This document shows positions 12,501 to 23,672 of a stretch of 64,000 bases of DNA, one piece after another (position 1 is the first letter of the stretch; each line of letters opens with the position of its first letter). Source of the DNA: Gymnorhina tibicen. Lineage: Eukaryota; Chordata; Aves; Passeriformes; Artamidae. Position numbers and translations under genes: made by a program. The stretch covers positions 372,001 to 436,000 of the forward strand of contig VXAZ01005702.1 of assembly GCA_013399875.1 (NCBI GenBank), written 5' to 3'. Under the pieces are notes generated by a model, which saw nothing but the letters and a program-made list of their open reading frames with translations, was not told where the DNA came from and did not search any database.

Positions 12501-15500
12501 ATTTGTTACATATTCTTCACAATAATACTTCTAATATTGTTACAGGGTTATTTTTATTCCAGTTGTACTTGCCAAAAAAACCATTTTAAAATAATGTCAC
12601 TTTTTATTTTAAAAAATACCAAATTTCCTTTGAAACAGAGAGAAAGCCGGGTGCAATCAGATAAAGTACAAAAGGCAGCTAGCACTCAAACCAAGAAAAA
12701 GATGTTTTCATTTTGCTTCTTTTGGAAATCCTGCCATAGGGCACAGGGGTGCATCTGGTCATTGCATTTCACAAGAAGCAGCTTGTCACAAGAGGCTCTA
12801 ACTCTGCCTCAGAGGAGAGTGATCAATATTGCCATTTGATGCACACTTATGGGTTCAAGGTTTTAGAACTCAGAACTGAAGCTGCTTTTTTGTTGTGGCA
12901 TTAGAAATTGAAAGCATAACAAATAATTTTTTCACACATACATGGTTTGTGTCATGACATTCTCTTTTGATCCCCATATCAGGCAAAGATAGGAAAGGAG
13001 AAGACAGGGCTGAGTCTCTGTTTTCTGCAATGGACAATACATTCTGATGCACAGACATGCTAAGCAGACAATTATTCTTTCATCCCATTAATTTTTTCCT
13101 GGTTTGGAGCAGTGACAGCTCTCTTCTATTACAGGCTCTCTCAGAGTAGTTAGTTCTGCATGCTGCTGTGGAGTCAAGGGTGACCATTAAATTAAATCCC
13201 AAGTTGTGTATGTATGAACTTCACTGAACAGCACCAGGAAGGATGAACCCAGGCAAGTCACCAAATGGAAAGCACTGTGTGATTTCCAGCATGTATATCT
13301 GACAGTGGTCTGCTGTGTAACTGTTGATGAAATGCCTAATTTGACACATGCAGAAGTAAAATCTTCTAAGATTAAAAGGATATGATTCTTGAGATGTGAG
13401 CTTGCTCAGACAAGAAAAATGCCTGCTGTTTTTCTAGAATACTCTGATTAAACTGCTAACACTGAAAATGTGCATATTAAGACATTTACGTTTCTCTCAA
13501 AATGCCTGGCTCAGTGAAAGAAGGGCATGAGCTAAACATTGTAACTTCAATTTATAAAATCTCTGCTTTTATAAACAGGGAAGAATTGCAAGAATTTTAT
13601 TTGGAAAGGCATGCTGACAGCTGTAAGAAACCAGATCTTGCTAGCTTTACTAATGTTAACAGTGCCATTAAAATCAGTGTAACTGATTGTGTGAATAGGG
13701 CAATAAAGATTTGGCCCCAAACCCCTGCTTTGTAAACATTAGCATTACAGAGATTAATATAATACTGACTAGCCAATGACATGTTAAAGCCTTAGTAAAG
13801 TTAATTTGTTTGGAAGGCTTTCCTTTTAAAATCTAAAACAAATGGTTCAAGTGAAATGTGAGATGTAGAGGATGTAGAGAAAATCAATAAACCAGCAGAC
13901 TGTAAATGATGTGGAAATAACTTCTTTATGTTTTCCTGTTTTTGTAGTTTATAGTTAGCACCAGTACATAAATGTAACAGCTATGTGCAAGGGAAGAAAA
14001 GTAAATCCAAATCTGGGGAGTTTTGTGATGAGCTACCAATGAATTCTCTTTTTTTCTGTAAACATTAGATTTCTTTTTAGATACTACTGATTAAAAATAC
14101 TACTGTGTGACAGTTGGTTAGCAAGCGCTTGGGGATTCGATTGTTCTTTTTTTCTACATTATATGTACATTTCTTCAATCCCCTTACTAACAATTTTCCA
14201 AAAATAGAGTTCACTGATCCTCCTGAATTTCCATCTAATATTGCTGCTTGTAGGGATGAGAGGTATTTTTAAAATAAGTGCTGAAAATCATTCAAATATG
14301 TCAGATTGTTTGTGTTTCTTATAAGGCCTTTATGGTCCCTCAAATTTTTATGTTCCATAACATGCTTTAAATGGTCATTCTGCAATCTTCATTATACTAA
14401 TGCATAGTAGGGAAACTCTTGTCTATCTTAAAAGCATTAAGTGGTAAGGGATACATTTTTAGTCGTGATTTCATAAACCTATATAAACCTGTGCTGGGTG
14501 TCTGTACAACTAAATGCCATGGACAAGTGGTACTTAAGAGAATTTCAAGGACCATTCCAGTATGTGGCTGCTGATAAATGACTGTGTAAATCTGTGTTGT
14601 GGCCACTAAGATTGGACCCTTCCTCAAAATTTTAGAATAGAAAACAGCAACTGGGAAATAGGTAAGCAAGATGAGTATATATAACGTGGTGCAGGCTATA
14701 AAGGTTTCCTCTCACCCATAGGTTTTTTAATTTTGATCTTTAAACAAAGAGACTTTCTGTGTGTATTTTATGTGTGCACTGAGCTTTGAGAAATAAGTGA
14801 AGAGATAGGAAAGAGTTTGGTTGAAGGGAGTGGAGACTGGATGAAAACCAAATCCATCATACAGCTTCCTCAATTGTAAATTCAGGTGGCATGGTGTAGA
14901 TCTCTCCCAGCTTCCTTCAAGCCTCTGTCAGGAAGAAATCTGAGTCTGAGGGCAGGTTTATAAGAAGTCTTTGGAAGCTGGCATGCAAGTGCAGTGTAAA
15001 ATGATTATGGTCAATGTTCTGATGCAGAAAAGTTGTTGATGAAAAGATTAGTGGTAATTTCAGTCCTGTTTACTTAACTGCAGTTAACAGAGAAGATGCT
15101 GGACAGTGGTGGCATGGTTATCTGTTAGAATAAAATACGTGTGTGATATTAAAATGTAGTCAGGAGGGTGGTCCCAGGGAGAACATTCTTCAGGCTGGCA
15201 TCAGGTCATCCTGGTTTGCTTATTTTCAATCACATGGGAAAGTGTTCCAGCCACGGCTACAGCACAGATCTTTGCAGCCTCCCGTTCTGAAGGTTTCTGG
15301 GGAAATCTCCAGAGTGAGGCTTAGATGGAGACTGCAAGGGTCATAACCTGGCACAGGAAGATTAGGCAGTCAGTGAACCTGAGAAGGGACTCTGCATTTA
15401 AGTTCTGAACCTGTTAATGGAGACTTAGGAATAAGGTAACTGGATGAAAAAATTAATTATGTCAAAATGGAGTGCCTGAGTAAGCTAGTTAACTAGTCAC

Positions 15501-15716
15501 AACAGAGATTTTATTCTAAAGAGGAGCAGATAGGGCGCTTAAGTGTAAATAATGTGCTAAGATCAGAAGTGGGAATATCTGTAGTAAATGTATCTTACTT
15601 CTGTTATTATGCAATTATTACTATTATTAAGGTTCTTTAGAAATTCCTCTGCCCAAATTAAGGTGCAAACAAGACCACATGCCAGTGACAATAGTATGGG
15701 TTTTATTGATGGTAGA
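9561..15716. other. AT-rich single-copy DNA, no gene seen
   Basis: No recognisable coding exon, RNA gene or mobile element. A slightly GC-richer patch at about 10,160-10,400 has overlapping short minus-strand open frames that look accidental: cysteine-rich and glutamine-rich shadows of one another with no start or splice context. Confidence 0.55.
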
Positions 15717-15749
15717 TATGAGAGAGAGAGAGAGAGAGAGAGAAAGAGA
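15717..15749. repeat. (GA)n microsatellite at gap edge
   Basis: A near-perfect GA dinucleotide run with one A interruption continues directly into a run of N. The repeat probably caused the assembly break, so its true length is unknown. Open frames reported across it are artefacts of the N run. Confidence 0.9.
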
Positions 15750-16182
15750 NNNNNNNNNNNNNNNNNNNNNNNNNNNNNNNNNNNNNNNNNNNNNNNNNNN
15801 NNNNNNNNNNNNNNNNNNNNNNNNNNNNNNNNNNNNNNNNNNNNNNNNNNNNNNNNNNNNNNNNNNNNNNNNNNNNNNNNNNNNNNNNNNNNNNNNNNNN
15901 NNNNNNNNNNNNNNNNNNNNNNNNNNNNNNNNNNNNNNNNNNNNNNNNNNNNNNNNNNNNNNNNNNNNNNNNNNNNNNNNNNNNNNNNNNNNNNNNNNNN
16001 NNNNNNNNNNNNNNNNNNNNNNNNNNNNNNNNNNNNNNNNNNNNNNNNNNNNNNNNNNNNNNNNNNNNNNNNNNNNNNNNNNNNNNNNNNNNNNNNNNNN
16101 NNNNNNNNNNNNNNNNNNNNNNNNNNNNNNNNNNNNNNNNNNNNNNNNNNNNNNNNNNNNNNNNNNNNNNNNNNNNNNNNNN
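15750..16182. other. Assembly gap (433 N)
   Basis: Continuous N. It separates the (GA)n tract from a retroviral LTR whose 3' side, in the element's own orientation, faces the gap. Three known bases (cat) lie between the gap and the LTR terminus. Missing sequence may include more microsatellite, internal retroviral sequence, or both. Confidence 0.99.
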
Positions 16183-16394
16183 CATTGTTACCTTTCGGCC
16201 TTTTTAGGTTTTCCCTCTGCCACAGACGCCGGCTCCGAGGGCTCTAGGACCTGCCACAGGGCAGAAAGGTCCCGAGCTGGGCGTGGGTGACTCACGCAGA
16301 GGTGGAGCCGCTCCGGGAGGATGCCTGCAAGGCGCGGTGGAACAAAGGCGAAGGAGGCAAAGGGCTGCGGGACGGGGTCTCCCCGTAGTCTCCA

Positions 16395-16400
16395 TTTATT
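16395..16400 (-). terminator. Polyadenylation signal of ERVK-like LTR
   Basis: The minus strand reads AATAAA about 80 bases downstream of the TATA-like box, in the position expected for the R region. Confidence 0.6.
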
Positions 16401-16475
16401 GCGAGGGAAGGCGAGGGGAACCGGGAGGGAGACGGGCAGAGGGACAACTCCGAAGAACGGAGGGCTCGCAGGGGG

Positions 16476-16481
16476 TTTTAT
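16476..16481 (-). promoter_or_regulatory. TATA-like box of ERVK-like LTR
   Basis: The minus strand reads ATAAAA within CCCATAAAACCCC, a usual arrangement for the U3 promoter of class II avian LTRs. Transcription would start about 25-30 bases downstream and run toward the assembly gap. Confidence 0.55.
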
Positions 16482-16767
16482 GGGAGGCAGAAGGGGAGGC
16501 ATCCAGGGTCCGCGACCAGTGGGGAAACAGGGAAGGGATAACAGGCATTCTGAGAGTCTGATTAAAACGTGCGGGGGGGAGGGTACAAAGAACTGTAACC
16601 AATAACACATCAAACTGAGGAGAAAATTCTGGAGTACATACATATACGGGAGAAAGGGGGCAGCGAAACTTACAAATCAATCAGGGAAACAGAACTGGGG
16701 TACATTAACATAAAACGCATCTTGGGAGAAGCCTTTCCGTGTATTGTAACCTGGGGAGGATTTAACA

Positions 16768-19700
16768 ACCGACCCACCACAAGGCATAAACTATTTTCAT
16801 TCTCTGACAACTTCACTAAACACAAAGCATCAAAATCCTTTCATATGTATTCAGTTTGAAAGTTATTGATTTTTATTTTTCTCCATGTTTTAATTCCATA
16901 CAGAGCCCATAATGAATTGTATAAGGGCAGGTAGAAAGAGATCCTCGTTTGATGAGCTGACTGAAATCACTGAAGCCATGTCTCCAGACACCATCTGAAG
17001 ATCTGGCCCACAGGATCCTTCATCTGGAATGGTACAAGACACCAGTTATGTATCCCAAGATGTATTTTCCTGACCTCTGATTAAAGTAGCATGCACATGG
17101 TCGTGATACAAAAATCACATTATGTTAAAAATCTGTGGTTTGAAACTCTGGAGCTCAAATTATGAATACATAATTCAGTTGCATGAATAGTAGTGAAACT
17201 TAAATCAAAAAGGGATGCAAACTTAAGGAAGAAGCATATAACTGCAAATATGAACACACATTTATATTGACTGTTGTTCCTTAAGAAGAGGCAGAGAGGC
17301 AGAAGTAACTAAAATGAAGGAGGAAATTGTTTTATATAACAGCAGTTGTAGAAGTGTTGGGATTTAGTGGAAAAAGGATGACTAATTTGCAAATTAGCTT
17401 CACTTTTTTAGGTGTGTTAAGCTGGAAAGAAACTGGAATCAATGGAGTATAGATAACTGAAAAAATTTTACAGTTGCAGTCCTGACCCTACAGAGTGGGA
17501 ATTTTGCCATAGCTTAATTGGGGCTGACATTTTATACAGTGCTTCATCACCAACAGTTCAGGGATCTGATCCACAAGTGATTGTACCACTTGGAGTTTTT
17601 CCATTGCTTTCACAGATCTTTGGATCAGACCCATGCTGCAGATGCATCATTCTTCCGTCTGAGGGGTAATTTCACATGTAATTGCTGGAGCTATCAGAAG
17701 AGCCTCAGGCAAAGTTGGGAAACAACATCTACATCTGGACAGAGACCTTGAGATGTAAGCAGGACAATTTTAAGAACATTACAATGATTTTTCTTGGTCT
17801 GAAAATCCAAATAAATATATTACTTTATTTTTAACTCTTAACAGCCATCTTGGCTAGAAAAAGTAAAACTTTTTCCTATGAATTAATCCAGCTGGAGAAC
17901 TTCTGCATCAGCTGTACCCTACCTAAGTTCTGTTAGGTTAAATGTGGAGTATTCCTACTTTACTTTCATATAGGAAGCATATGTAATCTACATGCAAACA
18001 TAATTTTTGTAAGAGTCACTGAGCTAATCTCAGCTGTTTATATAAACATGTTGTTTATATTATATTATATTCTCACATGAAGTATCAGAATAATCCCTTA
18101 ACTTCTGAGACACTTTTCATCTGTGAACAGTTATGTACAGCTCAGACTCTTGGTGGTATTAGGGCGGGGTGTTCATTAACTCTCAAGACAAAGGCCAGAT
18201 ACTCAATCAAACTAAATGAAGAGAATTGCTTGTAAATCTCAGACTTTACATGTCTGGTTATCCTGTAAAAAAAATAAACTACTTCTCTATAAGCCTGATA
18301 ATTGGAGTAAGCAATTTGATTCTTTTTAGGGCTAGAGAGTTAATGCTGGTACTAGCCAAGAAAAAGTAATGTAACGGCTATTGTTGCATACCCAGTCGTT
18401 GTTTTTCTAGTATGCCGTGAACACCTGCATTTTTCTTTTGTGACTTCAAATAGATAAAAGATGTCAAAACAATCTCTCTGGTTTTATACAGCAATGTGAT
18501 TTTCAAAATTTGTTAACAGCTTACAATATTTAGCATGAAAATATAATCCTGCTCTGTCCTTTAAATAGGTTAATTTGAAAAAATAAGATCTAAAAAAGTC
18601 TTTTAGTTGGCGTTGGGGGAAAAAAATAGTTGAGCTTCTGGTGTCTTCAAATGCTGCCCATCTTTCTGTAATTGTATAACACTATCACTATTCACTATTC
18701 TGTCTATTCTTGCATAGAGAATTGAAACATCACTTGAGTTTCCTCTGAGGATGGATTAACAAGATTTGCTGTGACATGACTTGATTAATTAATGAGACTA
18801 GAGTATTCTTTGGTCCTGGTGTGCTGTTCTTGAACTTCTTGGATGAGAAAATTCTAACCTTCAATATTTGAGAAGCCAACTGGGTAAAGCAAAACTCTTG
18901 TATGACCTTCACTAATAATAAAACTGAAAATCTATTATAGAAGGTACCTGAATAGCTGTACATATTCAAGGTGATTTTTTTTTCATATTTAAAGAATGAA
19001 AGTGCACACGGTTAAAGTAGAGTACACTAAAATACATCACCAACTGTTTAAAATATAATTAGATGCCTTTCTACTTTCCTTTCACCAATCTTCTACAAAA
19101 AGAAATAGCTTTCATAAGTGCTGCACTGCAGGAGTCATTTCACTCTGTGTACATACCCCTAAGGAAATAGGGAAGGTTCTCAAAGGGCAAGTACCAGATG
19201 AGAGCCAGCACATCCCATCCGTTGACCCTGCTTTAGAAATTTCTTTTCCATGATTGAGTATCAGGCTACATAGGGAAGTGTTGGGAGCCATGTCTGTGAT
19301 ATACTTGTGTGATACATATTTTAAAGCTACTGGGTCTACCTATCTCACCAGGAGACAGAAATTAGTCTCAGACAATAAAATTCCTTCCATTTTACAGATT
19401 ACTTAAGGCTATTTTCAAGCATAGCTGGCAGAAGTAATAGGAATCTGGGTTTAGAGACCTGACAATGCTGTAAATTGGATTATTTGTGGAGCATAGTTGG
19501 TTTGGTCATTAAGTCAACATTTCAGTGGAGGCTCTTGGGATCTATAGTTTGCATATTGGTGCTAAGGGTGTCAGATAGTTTTTCACCTTCTGTTTCCTTC
19601 CTGCTCCCATCAAAGAAATCCTTTGTGAATCAAAGCTTGTGGACTTTACGTACTATTTGTACTCTTATCAATAAATTGATTCTCAGTATGTGACTGTAAA

Positions 19701-22257
19701 TGTTAAAAATTTCCTGTGCAATAAAAAGCAGAGTTGAAAATTAGAATTTTTTATCTAATCAGACAGGGATCAAAATGATTGTTGCTTTTGTGTACAAAAA
19801 AAAAGGCAATATCTCTGCAATGTACATTGCCTTCTCAGATATCTTTGGAAAAAAATTAATGAGATTAGCATTGTGGATGTCAGCTGGATTTGCCTTCACA
19901 GATGCCAGACAGCATTAGCAAAGAGAAACTGATGTAAGTTTTTTAGCTAATATTATTAGACTTCTTTCCTCCTACATGCCAGCACGAGATACACATTAAT
20001 GAAATTAGACCCGAACACATCCAACAATCCTAAGTCAGTAGTAGAGATAGGAAATAATTTATTGTAGGTGACAGAGAACAGCTATAAAATACAAACTACA
20101 TCTAGTGAGATGGGAAAAATGAATTACTAGTGACTGATGGCCACCAGTGCTACTACCCTCAGAAAGATAATGTCACTGACAGACATAGCATAAGTGGATG
20201 AGTGCATATTGCATGGACCTGTTGAAATTAGTCAGGTCCTTTATAATGTCATGGAAAATTTGAAGTTGCCTTTGCCCATCTAAATTTTGGAGTATGAGAG
20301 TCATGCACAGATACTACCTGGTCCTGATATCTCTGCTTAGATAAATAATCCCATATCAGGGACACTAATAACCCCATAGTAAATGGTGTTTCACATAGGC
20401 TGGACAAGTATTGTTATAGTTATTAAATATTTATCTTTAAAACTTTCAGTTGAACAATTTGTAAGCATTTATCTGCAATGTTCCTTCCTAGATAGGGATT
20501 TGAGTGAATTCGGGCATGTATTCATTACAATGTTTCAATCCTATAGAAAAGAGGCATGACAAGTCAGTAGCATTATATGAAATGCTCTCTCATATTTTTT
20601 GTATTGTTCATTTAAAGGGCAAATCCTGTCCTTTTATTTGAAATGTTTTAAGGATCAAGTGTTCTGAGCTAGAGAAGTGTTGTTAAATCAGGCATGACCA
20701 TGTTGTTACCCTAATAAAATCTACCATCACTAAAAAATTTAAAAAAAATAAAAATTACAGTTTAGGTATGACTAGAGGTTTAACTTTTAGCTATAATTTT
20801 TCTCTAAGTCTGTGCCTAACCTGCATGTGCTTACACCTTGTGCTCAAAAAGATTTCCATTGAAACAGATCTGCACCTTGTCTGTCCCATTCTAGTTTTGA
20901 ACACCTACATTGAAATCAATGAATATCCATCACTTTTAGTCTCAGAGGAACTTTCCACTGGACAGAAAGGCAAAGCAGATTGACGAAAGAAAGCTGCAGG
21001 AAAGTAAAAGTGGTGATCAAAACCCCAGTGAGGGAGTGACAGAAAAACACAGTGGCAAAGATACATAGAAAGAGAAATCTTGGGCTACAGTACAGACAGA
21101 GATGAAAACCAGACACTAAAGTTGAAATAATAATTTGAGGTTGGTAGGGGGAATAAAGAATTTCCAAGGTGGAGGAGAGATAGAGATAAAGATGAGGCAA
21201 GGAGGAGGCTAATAAATTTTTTCTTTTCTTAATGGAGGAACACCACTTCTAGAGTGAGAATAGAAAAACGATGAATCCGAAAACTTTCCTGCTCTCAAGT
21301 AACAAGCATAAATTGTAAAGCCCTGTGGCAAATAAATATATAAATTATATATTCCCTCTTATGCTCAGAGGGGATGTCTTTCACTTAATCTTTAAAAACA
21401 CCATATTAAACACAGTTTCCTATTATCTGCTTGTATTTCTGTTTGAGAGCATGGTAACATTGTAATATCTGCTTCATTTAGAGCATGGTATACAGTCTGA
21501 TCACAGAAGAGAAAGTGATATTAGCCCTACTTCACAGGACATAAGAAAAATCACCAACTGGTTTACATATAGTGCCCACTGGTCTCAAAACTGAGCCTTG
21601 GGTTGAGTAAACAGAAGATAAAGACTATGCAGTTGCTCACAACTGTGAGAAGTCTAGTGTCAGGATTCTTGATGAATGAGCTGGGCTGATTTTTTTGCTC
21701 ACCTCAGGATACGAGCAGTAAAATTTTAGTGCACTAAGTTGTCCACTCAAAATGTCCCTCCCTCAGAGAAGAGTCAGCAGAATAAAACATCTGCTACTGC
21801 CTCATCCCTTGCCAATCACAGTGCAGTTATTTTGTTTAAATTGCTGAGAAAGGTGGGCATGTGTTACCAATGTCAGCCAGAGTGCCTGGGCTGCTGAGAT
21901 ATTAAGCAGACACTTAGTTCTGCTGAGTCTGCTTATGGGATGGGAACCTACAGAAAAGGAAAACAACAAGAAGCTCAGTAAGGTAGGTAGGAAGGCAGAA
22001 ATTGCAATGTTTTAGTCAGTGACTGCAATTCAGGAAACCTTGCATTTTACCTGTGGTTAGAGATGACTTCTGTGCCACTGGAGGAGAAAGCTGACAGCTT
22101 TTCAGGTGACCCCTGAATGTGACCCCACCTTGCAGTCTTCTGCCTTCCCCACTGTATACATCATACCTTAAGTTCAGAACATAATCTCATTCTATCTGAT
22201 TGTGGGTCCAAATTCAGAGTCTGTGTCTTACAGTGCAACCTGTTATGATATAGTAGC
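16768..22257. other. AT-rich single-copy DNA, no gene seen
   Basis: No exon, RNA gene or mobile element that I can support. Small AT-rich hairpins occur, for example around 18,040-18,060 (8-base arms), but they are common by chance in this base composition. Confidence 0.55.
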
Positions 22258-22330
22258 ATAAAATCATGGAGAAGGATGGGACATTAGAAGGTTACCTAAT
22301 CATTCTCCTGTTCTCAGGCCTGTTCTTCCA
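22258..22330 (-). mobile_element. Possible old CR1 3'-end fragment
   Basis: The plus-strand text aaatcatgga followed by a gggacattagaaggttacct-like stretch resembles the reverse complement of the CR1 3' untranslated end (ATCATAGAATGG ... GGGACCTCAGAAGGTCATCT in family members). Similarity is partial and the octamer tail is not clear. This would be a strongly diverged copy. Chance resemblance is possible. Confidence 0.35.
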
Positions 22331-23316
22331 GGCATTCAAAGACAGAGAAAATACAAACTGCAAGAAGTTATTTTAGTTCCTGCAGTGTTTTATTTTTCAG
22401 AAGGGAAGAAGAAACCTGAAGAACTTTTTTTCTAATTCCTGATCTGATACTTCCTGTAGTCTACTTAAACTCTTATTTGCCCACAGCACCAGCAATACAA
22501 TGTGGTCTGCTGCTTTATAGCTGCCTTGAAAATATTATCATCTTCTCCATTAGTCTTCTCCTCCTTCATTTACATAGCCTGTTTTTTTTCAGTCTTTTCT
22601 TAGAGGCCTGTCTTTTGTAGGTCTCTCATCAGTTTTGTTTTCTGTTTTGACCTTTCTTCACTTGCTCAAAGGGGGAATATTATGCAAGCCTGTGCCTAAT
22701 TGAAATGCTTGCCCTCGCAACCATAAAGAAGGATTTCACTAGTTATCAATAATCTAAAAAATAAGGTAGTTGTGAGAAAGCAACTCTGCTCATGTAATGA
22801 AAGTCAAATTAGGATTGAAGCAGTTTGCTGATTTATTAACAAAATGTAATTAACTGGCAATAAGTGAACTATATACAGGACTGGTATCAGTACGACATCA
22901 GTTAACCCATGATACTAGATAATAACTAAATGCTAATATAGATTTAAAGACTTGTGAGCATATTTCTGAACATTAAGATTAATTATAACTCTAATATAAC
23001 TCTATATAATCTCAAAATATTCTAGTCATGCCCAAGCACACAATTTAACTCATGTTCCCTGCCTGACTGACAGGTGTGTGTCACCAGCACACTACCTTTT
23101 TGCAGGGAGAAAGGAGATTCCCCAACTGCACAGCCCTCCTGTGAGAGATTTGGATGCCCCAGCTCTGTGTGTACTTCTGCTGCTTCCTATCATCTGGTGA
23201 TACACGTGCTGGCAAGGAATGACCTCAGGAGTGCCAACACACATGCCTCCACATGTTGGTTCCCTGCTTGCTGCACCCTACACTCTCTGCATGTATGTAT
23301 ACATATACGTGTAAAA
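22331..23316. other. No gene seen
   Basis: AT-rich in its first half and more balanced near 23,040-23,300. The plus-strand open frame at 23,074-23,406 runs into the neighbouring CR1 and is not coding. Just before the CR1 lies a short palindromic TATGTATACATA. Confidence 0.55.
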
Positions 23317-23672
23317 GATACTGAGTTGGGAGGGACTTACAAGGGATCATCAATTCCAACTCCTGGCCCTGCACAGGACACCCCAAGAGTCACACCACAT
23401 GCCTGAGAGCATTGTCCAGATGCTTCTTGAACTCTGCCAGGCTTGGTGCTCTGACCACTTCCCTGGGAAGCCTGTTCCAGTGCCCAAACACCCTCTGGAT
23501 GAAGAATCTTTTTCTAATATCCAACCTAAAGTTCCCCTGACACAACTTCAGGTCATTCCCGTGGGTCCTGTCACTGCTCACAAGAGAGGGGATTGTTGCC
23601 TGCCCTTCCTCTTCACCTTGTGGGGAAGCTGTAGAAAGTGATAAGGTCTCCCCTCAGACTCCCTGCTGCCCT
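23317..23672 (-). mobile_element. CR1 LINE fragment (ORF2 C terminus and 3' UTR)
   Basis: The minus strand translates at 23,581-23,390 to the conserved end of the CR1 reverse-transcriptase ORF, including SDRTHGNDLK, FRLDIRKRFF, HWNRLPREVV and APSLAEFKKHLD. The plus strand shows the matching avian CR1 3' UTR wording: gttgggagggacttacaagg, then cctgcacaggacacccc. CR1 is a non-LTR retrotransposon that integrates by target-primed reverse transcription, so most copies are 5'-truncated like this one. The 5' side fades out around 23,672, where the text corresponding to ctcctcttctccagg of the family is already diverged. No ATTCTATG octamers are visible at the 3' end, which fits the CR1 subfamilies lacking a long octamer tail or loss by decay. 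Confidence 0.93.

Larger units (their letters stand above)
16186..16767 (-). mobile_element. ERVK-like (class II) LTR, CpG-rich
   Basis: A 582-base GC- and CpG-rich block sits in AT-rich surroundings. Read on the minus strand it begins TGTTA and ends TAACA, giving the canonical TG...CA ends with a 5-base terminal inverted repeat. It holds a TATA-like ATAAAA (16476-16481) and, about 80 bases downstream, an AATAAA signal (16395-16400). That gives the short R region typical of class II and alpharetrovirus-like LTRs. The retained CpG density suggests a fairly young insertion. It is either a solo LTR or the 5' LTR of a provirus whose interior falls in the adjacent gap. The three bases before the gap do not match the outer flank (accgac), so a simple solo LTR with a 6-base duplication is not supported. 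No coding sequence of the element is visible. Family assignment is inference. Confidence 0.75.

Noticed and set aside
15588..16290. Open frames of 160-219 codons spanning the N run
   Set aside because: They exist only because N is treated as open. The flanking bases are GA repeat on one side and LTR on the other.
16188..16680. Overlapping GC-rich open frames of 92-151 codons on both strands
   Set aside because: They fall inside the ERVK-like LTR. Low stop density in GC-rich LTR DNA explains them, and LTRs of this type carry no gene here.
18036..18060. Hairpin with 8-base AT-rich arms (atataaac/gtttatat)
   Set aside because: The short AT-rich arms are expected by chance at this composition.
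23074..23406. 110-codon plus-strand open frame
   Set aside because: It runs into the antisense side of a CR1 fragment and has no protein resemblance.
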